Below are positions 16,142-23,862 of a stretch of 64,000 bases of DNA, one piece after another. The position numbers and the translations under genes are program-made. This stretch comes from Synergistaceae bacterium UBA6083. Lineage in GTDB: Bacteria; Synergistota; Synergistia; Synergistales; 79-D21. Location: the NCBI GenBank assembly GCA_002436015.1, contig DIXJ01000003.1, positions 1 through 64,000 on the forward strand. The letters run 5' to 3'. Below the pieces are notes generated by a model. It did not search any database. It was not told the origin of the DNA and saw only the letters and a list, made by a program, of their open reading frames with translations. How positions within the stretch are numbered: the stretch's first letter is position 1; each line of letters starts with the position of its first letter.

Positions 16142-16974
16142 GGGTCGCATCTCTCCGGCACATCTATCACCCCGGCACCCCACTTGAAACGAAGGCCTTA
16201 AGTGGAGTGGACCTCACGGTTGACCCGGGTAAGTGGGTTGCTGTCGTTGGCCAAACGGGGAGCGGAAAGTCCACCCTTGCGCAGCATCTCAATGCCTTGC
16301 TTTTGCCAACGTCGGGGAGCGTTGAAGTTGACGGCATTTCCACGACGGCAGCGGCCTCCGCGCTTCGCATGGTGAGAAGGAAGGTGGGACTAGTCTTCCA
16401 GTATCCCGAGCACCAACTCTTTGCAGAGAGTGTGCTTGAGGAGATGGCTTTTGGACCGAGGAACTGGAAGTTTAACGAAGAAGATATCCGTGAAACGACG
16501 ATCAGGACAATGAAACTTCTGGGATTGCCGGAAGAACTGCTTCCGAGGAGTCCATTTCAGCTCTCCGGGGGACAGAAGCGTCGCCTCTGCATTGCTTCTG
16601 TCCTTGCCGTACGCCCGGATTACCTTGTCCTCGACGAGCCGACAGCGGGTATGGATGCCCCCGGGCGAAGGGAACTTCTCGGGCTTCTGAAAGGGCTTGT
16701 AAAAGAAAGGATCGGCGTCGTTCACATTACGCACGATCTTGAATTGGCCTTGGCAATGGCCGAACAGATCCTTGTCCTGGAAAAGGGGAAAACCGTGTTT
16801 TGCGGGACCCCCGGCTCCCTCATGGATGAGTTGATCGAGCGGCCGATAAGGGGACTCTGCCTACCTCCAATTCTTGAGCTGGTTTCCGGGTTGAGGGATT
16901 ATGGCTACAACGTTCCTTTCACTCTTGATGCAGTGGAATTGGCGGATCGCCTCGAAAAGGAAATGCGAACATGA
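16132..16974 (+). CDS. ecfA2: ECF transporter ATP-binding subunit EcfA2
   Basis: 280 residues from ATG 16132. Partner ATPase of EcfA1: Walker A G-Q-T-G-S-G-K-S-T, Q-loop V-F-Q-Y-P-E-H-Q-L, signature L-S-G-G-Q-K-R-R, Walker B L-V-L-D-E-P-T-A-G, H-loop I-T-H-D. An ATG at 16096 would lengthen it but overlaps ecfA1 more; AAGGAG at about 16112-16116 is somewhat far (15 bases) from 16132, so the start is moderately sure. It overlaps ecfA1 by 10 bases and ecfT by 4. Confidence 0.92.
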   Translation: MSIRVASLRHIYHPGTPLETKALSGVDLTVDPGKWVAVVGQTGSGKSTLAQHLNALLLPTSGSVEVDGISTTAAASALRMVRRKVGLVFQYPEHQLFAESVLEEMAFGPRNWKFNEEDIRETTIRTMKLLGLPEELLPRSPFQLSGGQKRRLCIASVLAVRPDYLVLDEPTAGMDAPGRRELLGLLKGLVKERIGVVHITHDLELALAMAEQILVLEKGKTVFCGTPGSLMDELIERPIRGLCLPPILELVSGLRDYGYNVPFTLDAVELADRLEKEMRT

Positions 16975-17777
16975 AATTTCTCAATCACCTTACACTCGGT
17001 CAGTACATCCCCGCAGATTCCCCCGTTCACCGCCTGGACCCGAGGTGCAAGATCCTGTCCGTTGTGTTGCTCCTTGCCGGGATATTCATGATGAAGCACC
17101 CGGTTGCCTTCATTGCCTGGGGGATTTTCCTGCTTTTCCTTTCCCGATTTTCCCGGATTCCCTTCAGGGTGGTCATCCAGGGTGCCCGGCCGGTCATCAT
17201 CCTTGTCCTTTTCACGGCAGGAATCCACTTATTCCTGACTCGAGGGATCACACTTTGGGAGTGGGGGCCCTTGTCTGTCACAAAGGAAGGAGTGGGGATG
17301 GCCTTCAGGATGGGCTTGAGGCTTTCCTTTCTTGTCCTCTTCGCCGGTTTCTTGACATTGACGACCAGTCCGATGGAGCTTTCCGACGGTCTTGAAAGCC
17401 TTTTCCGCCCGTTCCAGCGATTCGGTTTTCCCGCTCACGAGATGGCGATGATGATGACCATTGCGCTCAGGTTCATCCCGACCCTTTTCGATGAAACGGA
17501 TCGCATTCTCCGTGCGCAGCTTGCCAGGGGGGCTGACCTTGATCATGGCGGTATCTTACGGCGAATGAAGGCTTTTATCCCGGTTCTTGTTCCTCTTTTC
17601 GTCATCGTCTTCCAGAGAGCGGAAGATCTGGCCCAAGCCATGGAAGCACGTTGTTACAGGGGAGGAACAGGCAGGAGTCGAATGAATCCCCTGAGATGGA
17701 AAAGGACAGACACTTTTGCAATGGCAGGAACTCTCGTCATTGTAGCGATTTTCGTCCTGATGGACCTGGGAGCCTGA
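16971..17777 (+). CDS. ecfT: ECF transporter transmembrane subunit EcfT
   Basis: 268 residues with several membrane segments (around residues 30-60, 68-95, 105-130 and at the C-terminus). EcfT couples the two ATPases to the S component. The two coupling motifs are visible as Q-L-A-R-G-A near residue 184 and M-E-A-R-C-Y-R-G-G near residue 225. ATGA overlap with ecfA2 places it in the same transcript, and truA starts 3 bases after its stop. Confidence 0.92.
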   Translation: MKFLNHLTLGQYIPADSPVHRLDPRCKILSVVLLLAGIFMMKHPVAFIAWGIFLLFLSRFSRIPFRVVIQGARPVIILVLFTAGIHLFLTRGITLWEWGPLSVTKEGVGMAFRMGLRLSFLVLFAGFLTLTTSPMELSDGLESLFRPFQRFGFPAHEMAMMMTIALRFIPTLFDETDRILRAQLARGADLDHGGILRRMKAFIPVLVPLFVIVFQRAEDLAQAMEARCYRGGTGRSRMNPLRWKRTDTFAMAGTLVIVAIFVLMDLGA

Positions 17778-17780
17778 AAG

Positions 17781-18530
17781 ATGCGCTATGCAGTGGAACT
17801 CGCCTATGATGGACGGTCCTATGCCGGTTGGCAAAGACAACCGGGAAGAAAGACGGTCCAGGGAGAGGTTGAGGACGTGTTAAGCCTGCTTGAAGGGGCA
17901 CGTGTCCCTTGCGTCGGGGCTGGTCGAACTGATAAAGGAGTCCATGCCCGAGGACAAGTTGCATCGTTCGATCTAACAAGAAAGTGGGAAACCGGTCGAT
18001 TGCTGCAGGCCATAGACAACAACCTGCCTCCTGAAATCGGGGTAATACGGGTTGCTGCAGTCGGGGAAACATTCAACGCCCGCTACGATGCCATCTGGAG
18101 AGAGTACGTTTATTTCCTCTGGACGGCGCCCTATTGTTTTCCGCAAGTCAGACCCTTCGTCTGGAGGGTTCAGGCCAATTGGTCTTCGCCGGATTTGGCC
18201 TTGGCCTGCAGGGCCCTGGAGGGGGTACATGACTTCAGGCTGTTCTGTCCTCAGGGAGAGCTTCCCGCAAATTCCGTAAGGCGGGTTTTGCGGGTAAAGC
18301 TTATCCATCGGAGAGAGTGGACTGCCTTTCGGATCAGAGCAACGGGTTTCCTATTCCACATGGTTCGCTACCTGGTAGGGGACCTTAACAGGGTTGCAAG
18401 CGGGAAACTCTCGCTTGGAGCGTTCCTGAAGCGCCTTTCAGGCCTGCCGGATGGGCGCACGCAGGAAATGGCTCCTTCCACGGGGCTTTCCCTTTGGGGT
18501 ATCGGATACGCGCCATCCCCGTGGGAATGA
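17781..18530 (+). CDS. truA: tRNA pseudouridine(38-40) synthase TruA
   Basis: 249 residues; converts uridines 38-40 of tRNA anticodon stems to pseudouridine. The catalytic Asp is in the G-A-G-R-T-D-K-G-V-H-A motif (around residues 47-57). Also seen: E-L-A-Y-D-G-R-S-Y-A-G-W-Q-R-Q-P-G near the start and the F-L-F-H-M-V-R strand. It ends the ribosomal super-operon; a 55-base gap precedes mreB. Confidence 0.95.
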   Translation: MRYAVELAYDGRSYAGWQRQPGRKTVQGEVEDVLSLLEGARVPCVGAGRTDKGVHARGQVASFDLTRKWETGRLLQAIDNNLPPEIGVIRVAAVGETFNARYDAIWREYVYFLWTAPYCFPQVRPFVWRVQANWSSPDLALACRALEGVHDFRLFCPQGELPANSVRRVLRVKLIHRREWTAFRIRATGFLFHMVRYLVGDLNRVASGKLSLGAFLKRLSGLPDGRTQEMAPSTGLSLWGIGYAPSPWE

Positions 18531-18585
18531 TAAACTCTTATAGGTCAGGCTTTTGGAAAGAAGGAACACAAGGAGGTTTTCGGAC

Positions 18586-19638
18586 TTGCTAGGAAAAGAT
18601 ATTGGTATTGACCTTGGTACCGCGACGGTTCTCATCTTTCTTAGGGGCAAAGGCGTCATCCTAAGGGAGCCTTCGGTTGTCGCGATAGACCAGAACAACG
18701 GAAGAGTCCTGGCGGTTGGGGAAGAAGCCAAGCGCATGCTGGGGAGGACGCCGGGGCATGTCGTGGCCGTCCGTCCGCTCAGGGATGGCGTGATTGCGAA
18801 CTACACGATGACGGAGGCCATGTTGCGCCATTTCCTGAACAAGGTTTCTTCCAGCCTGAAAATGGGCTCGCTTTTCAGGCATCGCGTGATGGTTTGCGTC
18901 CCTTCCGGGGCGACTGACGTAGAGAAAAGAGCGGTCCTTGAGGCTGCAATCGAGGTGGGATCCCGGGAAGCCTTTCTAATCGAGGAAGCCATGGCTGCGG
19001 CTATAGGGGCCGACCTGGAAGTGGCCGAGCCCCGGGGGAACATGATCGTCGATATCGGAGGGGGGACAACCGATGTGGCCGTGATCTCCCTGGGGGGCGT
19101 TGTTGTCGCTGAGTCGCTCCGTATAGGTGGTGACGAGTTCGATGAATCCATCGCCCGCTATATCAAGAAAGAATTCAACCTGGCAATAGGCGAGCAAACC
19201 GCGGAGGCACTCAAGATCAATATCGGGACCTGCAAGGTTAAGCCGCACGGCGAAGAGGAGACGCAGATCATCAAGGGACGTGACCTGGTCCAGGGACTGC
19301 CGAGGCAAATTGAAGTCACCAGCTCTATGGTGGCCAGGGCCATAGAGGAACCCGTGAACGCCATAATTGCAGGCATCCGCAGGATTCTTGAGAGGACTCC
19401 TCCCGAGCTTTCAGCTGACATCATCGACAGGGGCATTTGGCTTACAGGTGGGGGCGCGCTGCTCCGGGATCTCGCCGAGCGCGTTTCCGAGGAAACCGCG
19501 ATGCCCTGCCATGTTGCGGAACATCCGCTCGAATGCGTGGCCCTGGGAACGGGGAAAGCCTTGGAATCCCTTGACCAACTCAAGGCTTCAGGAGCGATCC
19601 TCTCAGTGATTCGCAAGGGGCTTTTGAAGGGACGATAG
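18586..19638 (+). CDS. mreB: Rod-shape-determining protein MreB
   Basis: 350 residues; bacterial actin that guides lateral cell-wall synthesis on the inner membrane face. Actin-fold motifs: phosphate-1 I-G-I-D-L-G-T-A-T near the N-terminus, phosphate-2 I-V-D-I-G-G-G-T-T-D-V-A-V, and the adenosine loop L-T-G-G-G-A-L-L. The start is TTG 18586 with AGGAGG at 18571-18576; a TTG at 18553 gives a basic extension unlike the family. No mreC, mreD or rodA adjoins it, so it is a separate copy or locus. Confidence 0.93.
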   Translation: MLGKDIGIDLGTATVLIFLRGKGVILREPSVVAIDQNNGRVLAVGEEAKRMLGRTPGHVVAVRPLRDGVIANYTMTEAMLRHFLNKVSSSLKMGSLFRHRVMVCVPSGATDVEKRAVLEAAIEVGSREAFLIEEAMAAAIGADLEVAEPRGNMIVDIGGGTTDVAVISLGGVVVAESLRIGGDEFDESIARYIKKEFNLAIGEQTAEALKINIGTCKVKPHGEEETQIIKGRDLVQGLPRQIEVTSSMVARAIEEPVNAIIAGIRRILERTPPELSADIIDRGIWLTGGGALLRDLAERVSEETAMPCHVAEHPLECVALGTGKALESLDQLKASGAILSVIRKGLLKGR

Positions 19639-19668
19639 GAAGGTCGCCCCGGCCGCAAGGGAAATAGA

Positions 19669-20142
19669 ATGAATATGAATGAACCTTGGTATGCAACTGG
19701 TTTATTATTTTCGTGTATGCATTGTGGTCGTTGCTGTCGCCGACTCGGAATTGTCACGTTAACGGCTGAAGAAGTGAGGTCGGTTGCAAAATTCCTTTCC
19801 CTTTCCCCAGAAGAGTTTTTCTGGAGTTTTGTTTCCAGGAGCGGAGATTCTCTTGTCCTGAAAGAGGGTCCCAGGGGAGAGTGTATATTTTATGACTGGG
19901 ATAAAGCTCTCTGCCAAATTTATCCTTGTCGGCCCGCTCAATGCAGGAGATACCCGTTTTGGCCCTCTTTGCTGGGCAAGAGGGAAGCATGGGAACGTGA
20001 ATCGACGTTTTGTCCCGGAATTGGGCAGGGAGACTTCCATTCAAGGGAGTGGATAGACGCGGTACTGACCGACCAGGGGTTGCCGGCATCCGCCGGGGAT
20101 TCAAGTGCACCTGGAGGCGATGAGTCTCATTTTTTTTCGTAA
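19669..20142 (+). CDS. YkgJ-family cysteine-cluster protein
   Basis: 157 residues. It shows the cysteine pattern of the YkgJ/UPF0153 family: C-M-H-C-G-R-C-C-R-R near residue 16, then C-I-F-Y, C-Q-I-Y, C-R-P-A-Q-C-R-R-Y-P and a later C-P-G. This family is thought to bind an iron-sulfur cluster or zinc; its reaction is not established. Codon use near the start is more AT-rich than its neighbours. It follows mreB by 30 bases and may share its transcript. Starts at 19669 or 19675 are both possible. Confidence 0.8.
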   Translation: MNMNEPWYATGLLFSCMHCGRCCRRLGIVTLTAEEVRSVAKFLSLSPEEFFWSFVSRSGDSLVLKEGPRGECIFYDWDKALCQIYPCRPAQCRRYPFWPSLLGKREAWERESTFCPGIGQGDFHSREWIDAVLTDQGLPASAGDSSAPGGDESHFFS

Positions 20143-20212
20143 AAAGGCAAAAAGTTGATAATTGTAGAGAAATGTCTGGAAACAGCTCCTTGCGGAAAAA
20201 AACCCGTGACCC

Positions 20213-20242
20213 TAGACTAGTTCAAAATGGTCGTGATAAAAT
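20213..20242 (+). promoter_or_regulatory. Putative promoter of the lysine aminotransferase gene
   Basis: TAGACT at 20213-20218 and TAAAAT at 20237-20242, 18 bases apart, resemble -35 and -10 elements with a weak -35. Transcription would begin about 50 bases before the ATG at 20300. Read by eye only. Confidence 0.4.
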
Positions 20243-20299
20243 AAACATGCAGGGTTGTGTGGTATATTTTTAAATTTCTTCAACAAGGAGGAAAACGGA

Positions 20300-21682
20300 A
20301 TGTCCTACACGTGCGGCCGCAGCTTCAGTGTTAGTCCGGATGAGGTTTTCCCGACGATTGCGAGCAACCTCCTGCGTGATGGTTTTGACATCATCATCGA
20401 CATGGAGAAGTCGAAGGGCAGTCATATCGTTAACATGAAGGATGGAGCCGAGTGGCTCGATTTCTACACCTTCTTCGCATCGGCCCCATTCGGGATGAAT
20501 CATCCCATGCTAACCACGGATGAATTCAAGGAGCGGATCTTCCGCGCCGCGATCAACAAGGTCGCGAGCTCCGACATCTATACGATGGAAATGGCCGATT
20601 TCATCAAGACCTTCAACGAAGTGGCGAAGCCCGACGGGTTCAACCACACGTTCTTTATCGACTACGGAACCCTGGCTGTCGAAAACACATTCAAGGCCTC
20701 GATGGATTGGAAAGTCCGCAAGCTTATGAAGGCAGGCAAGGTCGGCAAGGGCGACGCCATAGACGGCAAGAAGGGCACCAAGGTCATCCATTTCCGCGAT
20801 GCCTTCCATGGCCGCAGCGGCTATACCCTTTCCGTCACCAACACATACGACCCGAACAAGTACCAGTTTTTCGCAAAGTTCGACTGGCCACGTGTCATTC
20901 CCCCGAAGATCACATGGCCCCTCGAGGAGAACCTGTCCAACGTGGAGTGGCTTGAGGAAGTGGCTGTCAGCCAGATCAAGAAGGCCATCTGGAGCAATCC
21001 TGATGACATCTGCGCCCTCATCATTGAAACAATCCAGGGCGAAGGCGGGGACAACCAGTTCCGGACCGCGTTCTTCAAGCAACTGCGCCAGATCTGCGAC
21101 GAGAACGAGATCATCCTGATCTTCGACGAAGTCCAGTGCGGCATGGGCATCACCGGGAAGATGTGGGCCTGGGAGCATCACGCTCCCGTCAAGCCCGATA
21201 TCTTCAGCTTCGGCAAGAAGGCCCAGATCTGCGGCTTTATTGCCGGTCCCCGTTTTGATGAGCTTGAGGAGAACTGCTTCACGGTATCCAGCCGAATCAA
21301 CTCGACATGGGGTGGCAACGTCGTCGACATGGTTAGGGCCCAACGCTACCTCGAGATCTACCGCGAGGAGAAAATTCTTGATCACGTCAGCAACGTGGCC
21401 GGTCCGCACCTTCTCAAGGGATTGATGGAGATCCAGAAGGAATTCCCCGACATGATCCGTAACACGCGCGGCAAGGGCCTGATGTGCGCGTTTGACCTTG
21501 TGACCCACGAGCTGCGTGACAAGGTCCTGCACTCCTGCTGGGACGAGAAAATGCTGATCCTGCCCTGCAGCACCCAGTCCATTCGATTCCGCCCTGCCCT
21601 CAACGTGCCGACGGGCGATCTGGACAAGGGGCTCGAGATCGTCCGCAAGGCTCTCAAGAAAGCCAAGTGCTGCTGCTGTTAA
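20300..21682 (+). CDS. lat: L-lysine 6-aminotransferase (class III, PLP-dependent)
   Basis: 460 residues. Transfers the epsilon-amino group of lysine to 2-oxoglutarate, giving allysine, which cyclises to piperideine-6-carboxylate. Overall it matches mycobacterial Lat closely: A-F-H-G-R-S-G-Y-T-L-S near residue 169, E-T-I-Q-G-E-G-G with the glutamate at residue 243, D-E-V-Q-C-G near 276, and the PLP lysine in F-G-K-K-A-Q at about 306. ATG 20300 follows AAGGAGG; an upstream ATG at 20255 lies in leader sequence. Its neighbours do not continue lysine breakdown. Odd: the protein ends in four cysteines (see findings). Confidence 0.93.
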   Translation: MSYTCGRSFSVSPDEVFPTIASNLLRDGFDIIIDMEKSKGSHIVNMKDGAEWLDFYTFFASAPFGMNHPMLTTDEFKERIFRAAINKVASSDIYTMEMADFIKTFNEVAKPDGFNHTFFIDYGTLAVENTFKASMDWKVRKLMKAGKVGKGDAIDGKKGTKVIHFRDAFHGRSGYTLSVTNTYDPNKYQFFAKFDWPRVIPPKITWPLEENLSNVEWLEEVAVSQIKKAIWSNPDDICALIIETIQGEGGDNQFRTAFFKQLRQICDENEIILIFDEVQCGMGITGKMWAWEHHAPVKPDIFSFGKKAQICGFIAGPRFDELEENCFTVSSRINSTWGGNVVDMVRAQRYLEIYREEKILDHVSNVAGPHLLKGLMEIQKEFPDMIRNTRGKGLMCAFDLVTHELRDKVLHSCWDEKMLILPCSTQSIRFRPALNVPTGDLDKGLEIVRKALKKAKCCCC

Positions 21683-21724
21683 AGATGGGATAAGCACACA
21701 GCAGGGCCGAAATAATGCTTTCGA

Positions 21725-21754
21725 GGGGGGGGGCGGGAAACCGCCCCCCCCTTT
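21725..21754 (+). terminator. Intrinsic terminator after lat
   Basis: An 11-bp G/C stem (21726-21736 with 21741-21751) and a GAAA loop, followed by a short T run, lie 43 bases after the lat stop. Confidence 0.75.
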
Positions 21755-21867
21755 GATCCCGGTAGAGTCGGTAACCATGCCGATTTGCATCGGGGAAGTT
21801 TTATGGTAGGCTTGAGCCGATCCGAAACCCCGATTCGGAAAGTCAAACGTGGAAAGAGGACGGGAAA

Positions 21868-23070
21868 TTGCAGGACTTTCTTTCAGAGCTCAACTGGATG
21901 CTGATCCTGTCTCTCATTGGGGCCAGCGCGATCGTGGCCTATGTCGGTGATGTCGTAGGGATGAAAATCGGCAAGAGGCGGATCTCCCTTTTCGGACTTC
22001 GCCCGCGATACACTTCCTCTTTTATCACTGTCCTTACGGGAATCCTCATTACGGTCGTTACCCTCTGGTTTCTTTCGATGACCTCAGAAACGGTTCGGAC
22101 GGCACTTTTCAGCATGAAATTCGTCCAACGGCAGATTACCCAGTTGACATCCCAACTCCAGGAAAGCCGCCAGGAACTCCAGGAAATGGAGTTCAAGCTT
22201 TTCGCAAGTCAGGATGAACTGCAAAAAAAACAGGACGAACTGAAAGCTGCCCAGGATAAGTTTGAAACAGTTCTCGGGCAACTTGCCCAGGTACGACGGG
22301 AATTGAAGACCCAGACCGAAAATTCCGCCGCCGTGGAAGTGGAGCGCGTTCGACTGGAAGAGGAGCTCAAAGGTCTGGAGATCAAGCGTGCGACATTGGA
22401 AAAGTCGGTTGCCAACCTGAAAACCGAGATGAACTCCCTGAAGAAAGGGCTGGAACAGGTCCGCGAGGGGAGGATCATCGTCTTGGCGAAAGAGGTTTTG
22501 GCGCAGGTTTCCGTGCCTCAGAAAAGCAGCAAGGATGAGGTAAAGTCAGCCCTATCGACCCTCTTGGAGGAAGCGCGAATGGAACTTGCGCTCAGGTCCG
22601 GCATAAAGCCTGATCGTGTGCGGATCCTCTCGGAAAAGGAAAAGGAGCTCGATAACCCGGATCCATTCGCCGGCATGCCCTCCAGGATAGTAATAAGGCT
22701 CGTGGCGGAGTCAAATGCCGTTAGGGAAGAACCGGTCCTTGTATCTCTGGACGTACATGAAAGTCAGCTGGTTTTCAAGAAGGGACAGGTTCTGGGCAAG
22801 AAGAATCTTCAGGCTTCCCTTGACAGGGACGAAGTGGAAAGGGAACTTTACCTCCTTCTAAGGGAAGTCAACACCCTGTCGATACAGAAAGGCGTGATTC
22901 CCGACCCCCTGCGAGGGACGGTCGGCAACCTTTCCGCCGGGGATTTTTATGGCTCGGTTGAACGCATAACGGAAGCTTCAACAGCCACGACGATCGTAGT
23001 GGAGGCCGAGGAGGATGTGTACAGCGAGGGCCCAGTTCGCGTTAGAATTGTCCTGAAGCATTCTTCCTAA
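21868..23070 (+). CDS. DUF3084-family membrane protein with coiled coil
   Basis: 400 residues. Two hydrophobic segments (about 12-30 and 48-70) flank a basic loop K-I-G-K-R-R-I-S-L-F-G-L-R-P-R, the DUF3084 hallmark. A long coiled coil rich in Q, E and K follows (about 88-200), then a mixed alpha/beta C-terminal half. The family occurs in Cyanobacteria, Deinococcus and Synergistota; its function is unknown. Start TTG 21868 is preceded by GAGGACGGG. An envelope scaffold is a guess only. Confidence 0.75.
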   Translation: MQDFLSELNWMLILSLIGASAIVAYVGDVVGMKIGKRRISLFGLRPRYTSSFITVLTGILITVVTLWFLSMTSETVRTALFSMKFVQRQITQLTSQLQESRQELQEMEFKLFASQDELQKKQDELKAAQDKFETVLGQLAQVRRELKTQTENSAAVEVERVRLEEELKGLEIKRATLEKSVANLKTEMNSLKKGLEQVREGRIIVLAKEVLAQVSVPQKSSKDEVKSALSTLLEEARMELALRSGIKPDRVRILSEKEKELDNPDPFAGMPSRIVIRLVAESNAVREEPVLVSLDVHESQLVFKKGQVLGKKNLQASLDRDEVERELYLLLREVNTLSIQKGVIPDPLRGTVGNLSAGDFYGSVERITEASTATTIVVEAEEDVYSEGPVRVRIVLKHSS

Positions 23071-23100
23071 ACCGGCGCTTGAAGAGAGGAAGGATTATTG

Positions 23101-23334
23101 ATGTTGATCGTGGCATGTCAGGTTTGCGGCGGCGTAAAGATATTGCCTGGAACACCCGATAGCGACGGAATGGCTCGTGCAACGTGGATCTGTGAATGTT
23201 GCGGAACTGGCCAGGTCATGCAGCTTTCGGTCAGTGCCGATGCAAGGGGTGGCGATCTTCGACGCATCCTCGGAGGAATGTCCTTCGCATGCAGCGATGA
23301 ACACGTTGGCGCAAAGGGAAGCGGATGTCTCTAG
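23101..23334 (+). CDS. Small zinc-ribbon-like protein
   Basis: 77 residues, not recognised as a named family. It has C-Q-V-C near residue 7, C-E-C-C near residue 33 and one more cysteine near residue 61 (F-A-C-S), a likely metal-binding arrangement. GAGGAAGG precedes ATG 23101. Its last 10 bases overlap the acetyltransferase gene in another frame, which argues that it is a real, coupled gene. Confidence 0.6.
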   Translation: MLIVACQVCGGVKILPGTPDSDGMARATWICECCGTGQVMQLSVSADARGGDLRRILGGMSFACSDEHVGAKGSGCL

Positions 23335-23750
23335 AAACAGCTTACCTGTTTTACGATAGCAAACTTGCCGTAAAAGCGAGCGAACTCCAAGACCTTTATC
23401 GCTTCACCCGGTGGGGAAGAAGCAGGTCATTGGAGCAGATCGAGCGAATGCTTGCGGGTACCAGTATCTGTTTTTCGGCCCAGTACGAAGGGAAGTTGGT
23501 TGCCTTTTGTAGAGTTCTCACCGATTTCGTTTTTCGTGCTTCTCTTTGGGACGTGCTGGTGCACCCGGATCATCAAGGCAAGGGACTGGGGACCGCCTTG
23601 ATACGCTACGCGGTCGAACACCCGGCCATGCGGGAAATCCCGCTGGTTGTCACCTATACGAGCGAACTGGCTCCCTTCCTGGCCCAGCTTGGTTTTGAGC
23701 CGAAAGAGGGGCTGTTGATGTTGCTGCGTTGCCCGATCGAGTATTCGTAG
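23325..23750 (+). CDS. GNAT-family N-acetyltransferase
   Basis: 141 residues. The acetyl-CoA binding motif is L-V-H-P-D-H-Q-G-K-G-L-G-T-A-L around residues 79-93, preceded by the core strand ending D-V. The substrate is not predictable from sequence. It overlaps the small zinc-ribbon gene by 10 bases and ends 51 bases before a strong hairpin upstream of metK. Confidence 0.85.
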   Translation: MSLETAYLFYDSKLAVKASELQDLYRFTRWGRSRSLEQIERMLAGTSICFSAQYEGKLVAFCRVLTDFVFRASLWDVLVHPDHQGKGLGTALIRYAVEHPAMREIPLVVTYTSELAPFLAQLGFEPKEGLLMLLRCPIEYS

Positions 23751-23801
23751 GAGTCCAGGAAAGAGTTGAGGAGCAAAATCCTTTTGGGAATGGTATCAAA
23801 T

Positions 23802-23843
23802 GCCCTTAACCCCGAGAAGGACACGGGGGAGGGCTACTTTTTT
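23802..23843 (+). terminator. Terminator-like hairpin directly before metK
   Basis: GCCCT (23802-23806) pairs with AGGGC (23830-23834), and CCCCG (23810-23814) with CGGGG (23824-23828), followed by six T residues at 23838-23843. The metK ribosome-binding site (GAGGAGG, 23844-23850) starts right after the T run. This could simply end the acetyltransferase transcript, or act as an attenuator in a metK leader (see findings). Confidence 0.7.
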
Positions 23844-23862
23844 GAGGAGGTGCAACAGGTCA

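Noticed and set aside
20510..21790. 426-codon open frame antisense to lat
   Set aside because: It lies wholly across a strongly supported class III aminotransferase and resembles no family; it is a shadow of codon bias in a GC-rich gene.
23751..23862. Known SAM riboswitch upstream of metK
   Set aside because: Only about 50 bases precede the hairpin inside the gap, and none of the consensus segments I know for SAM-I, SAM-II or SMK is visible.
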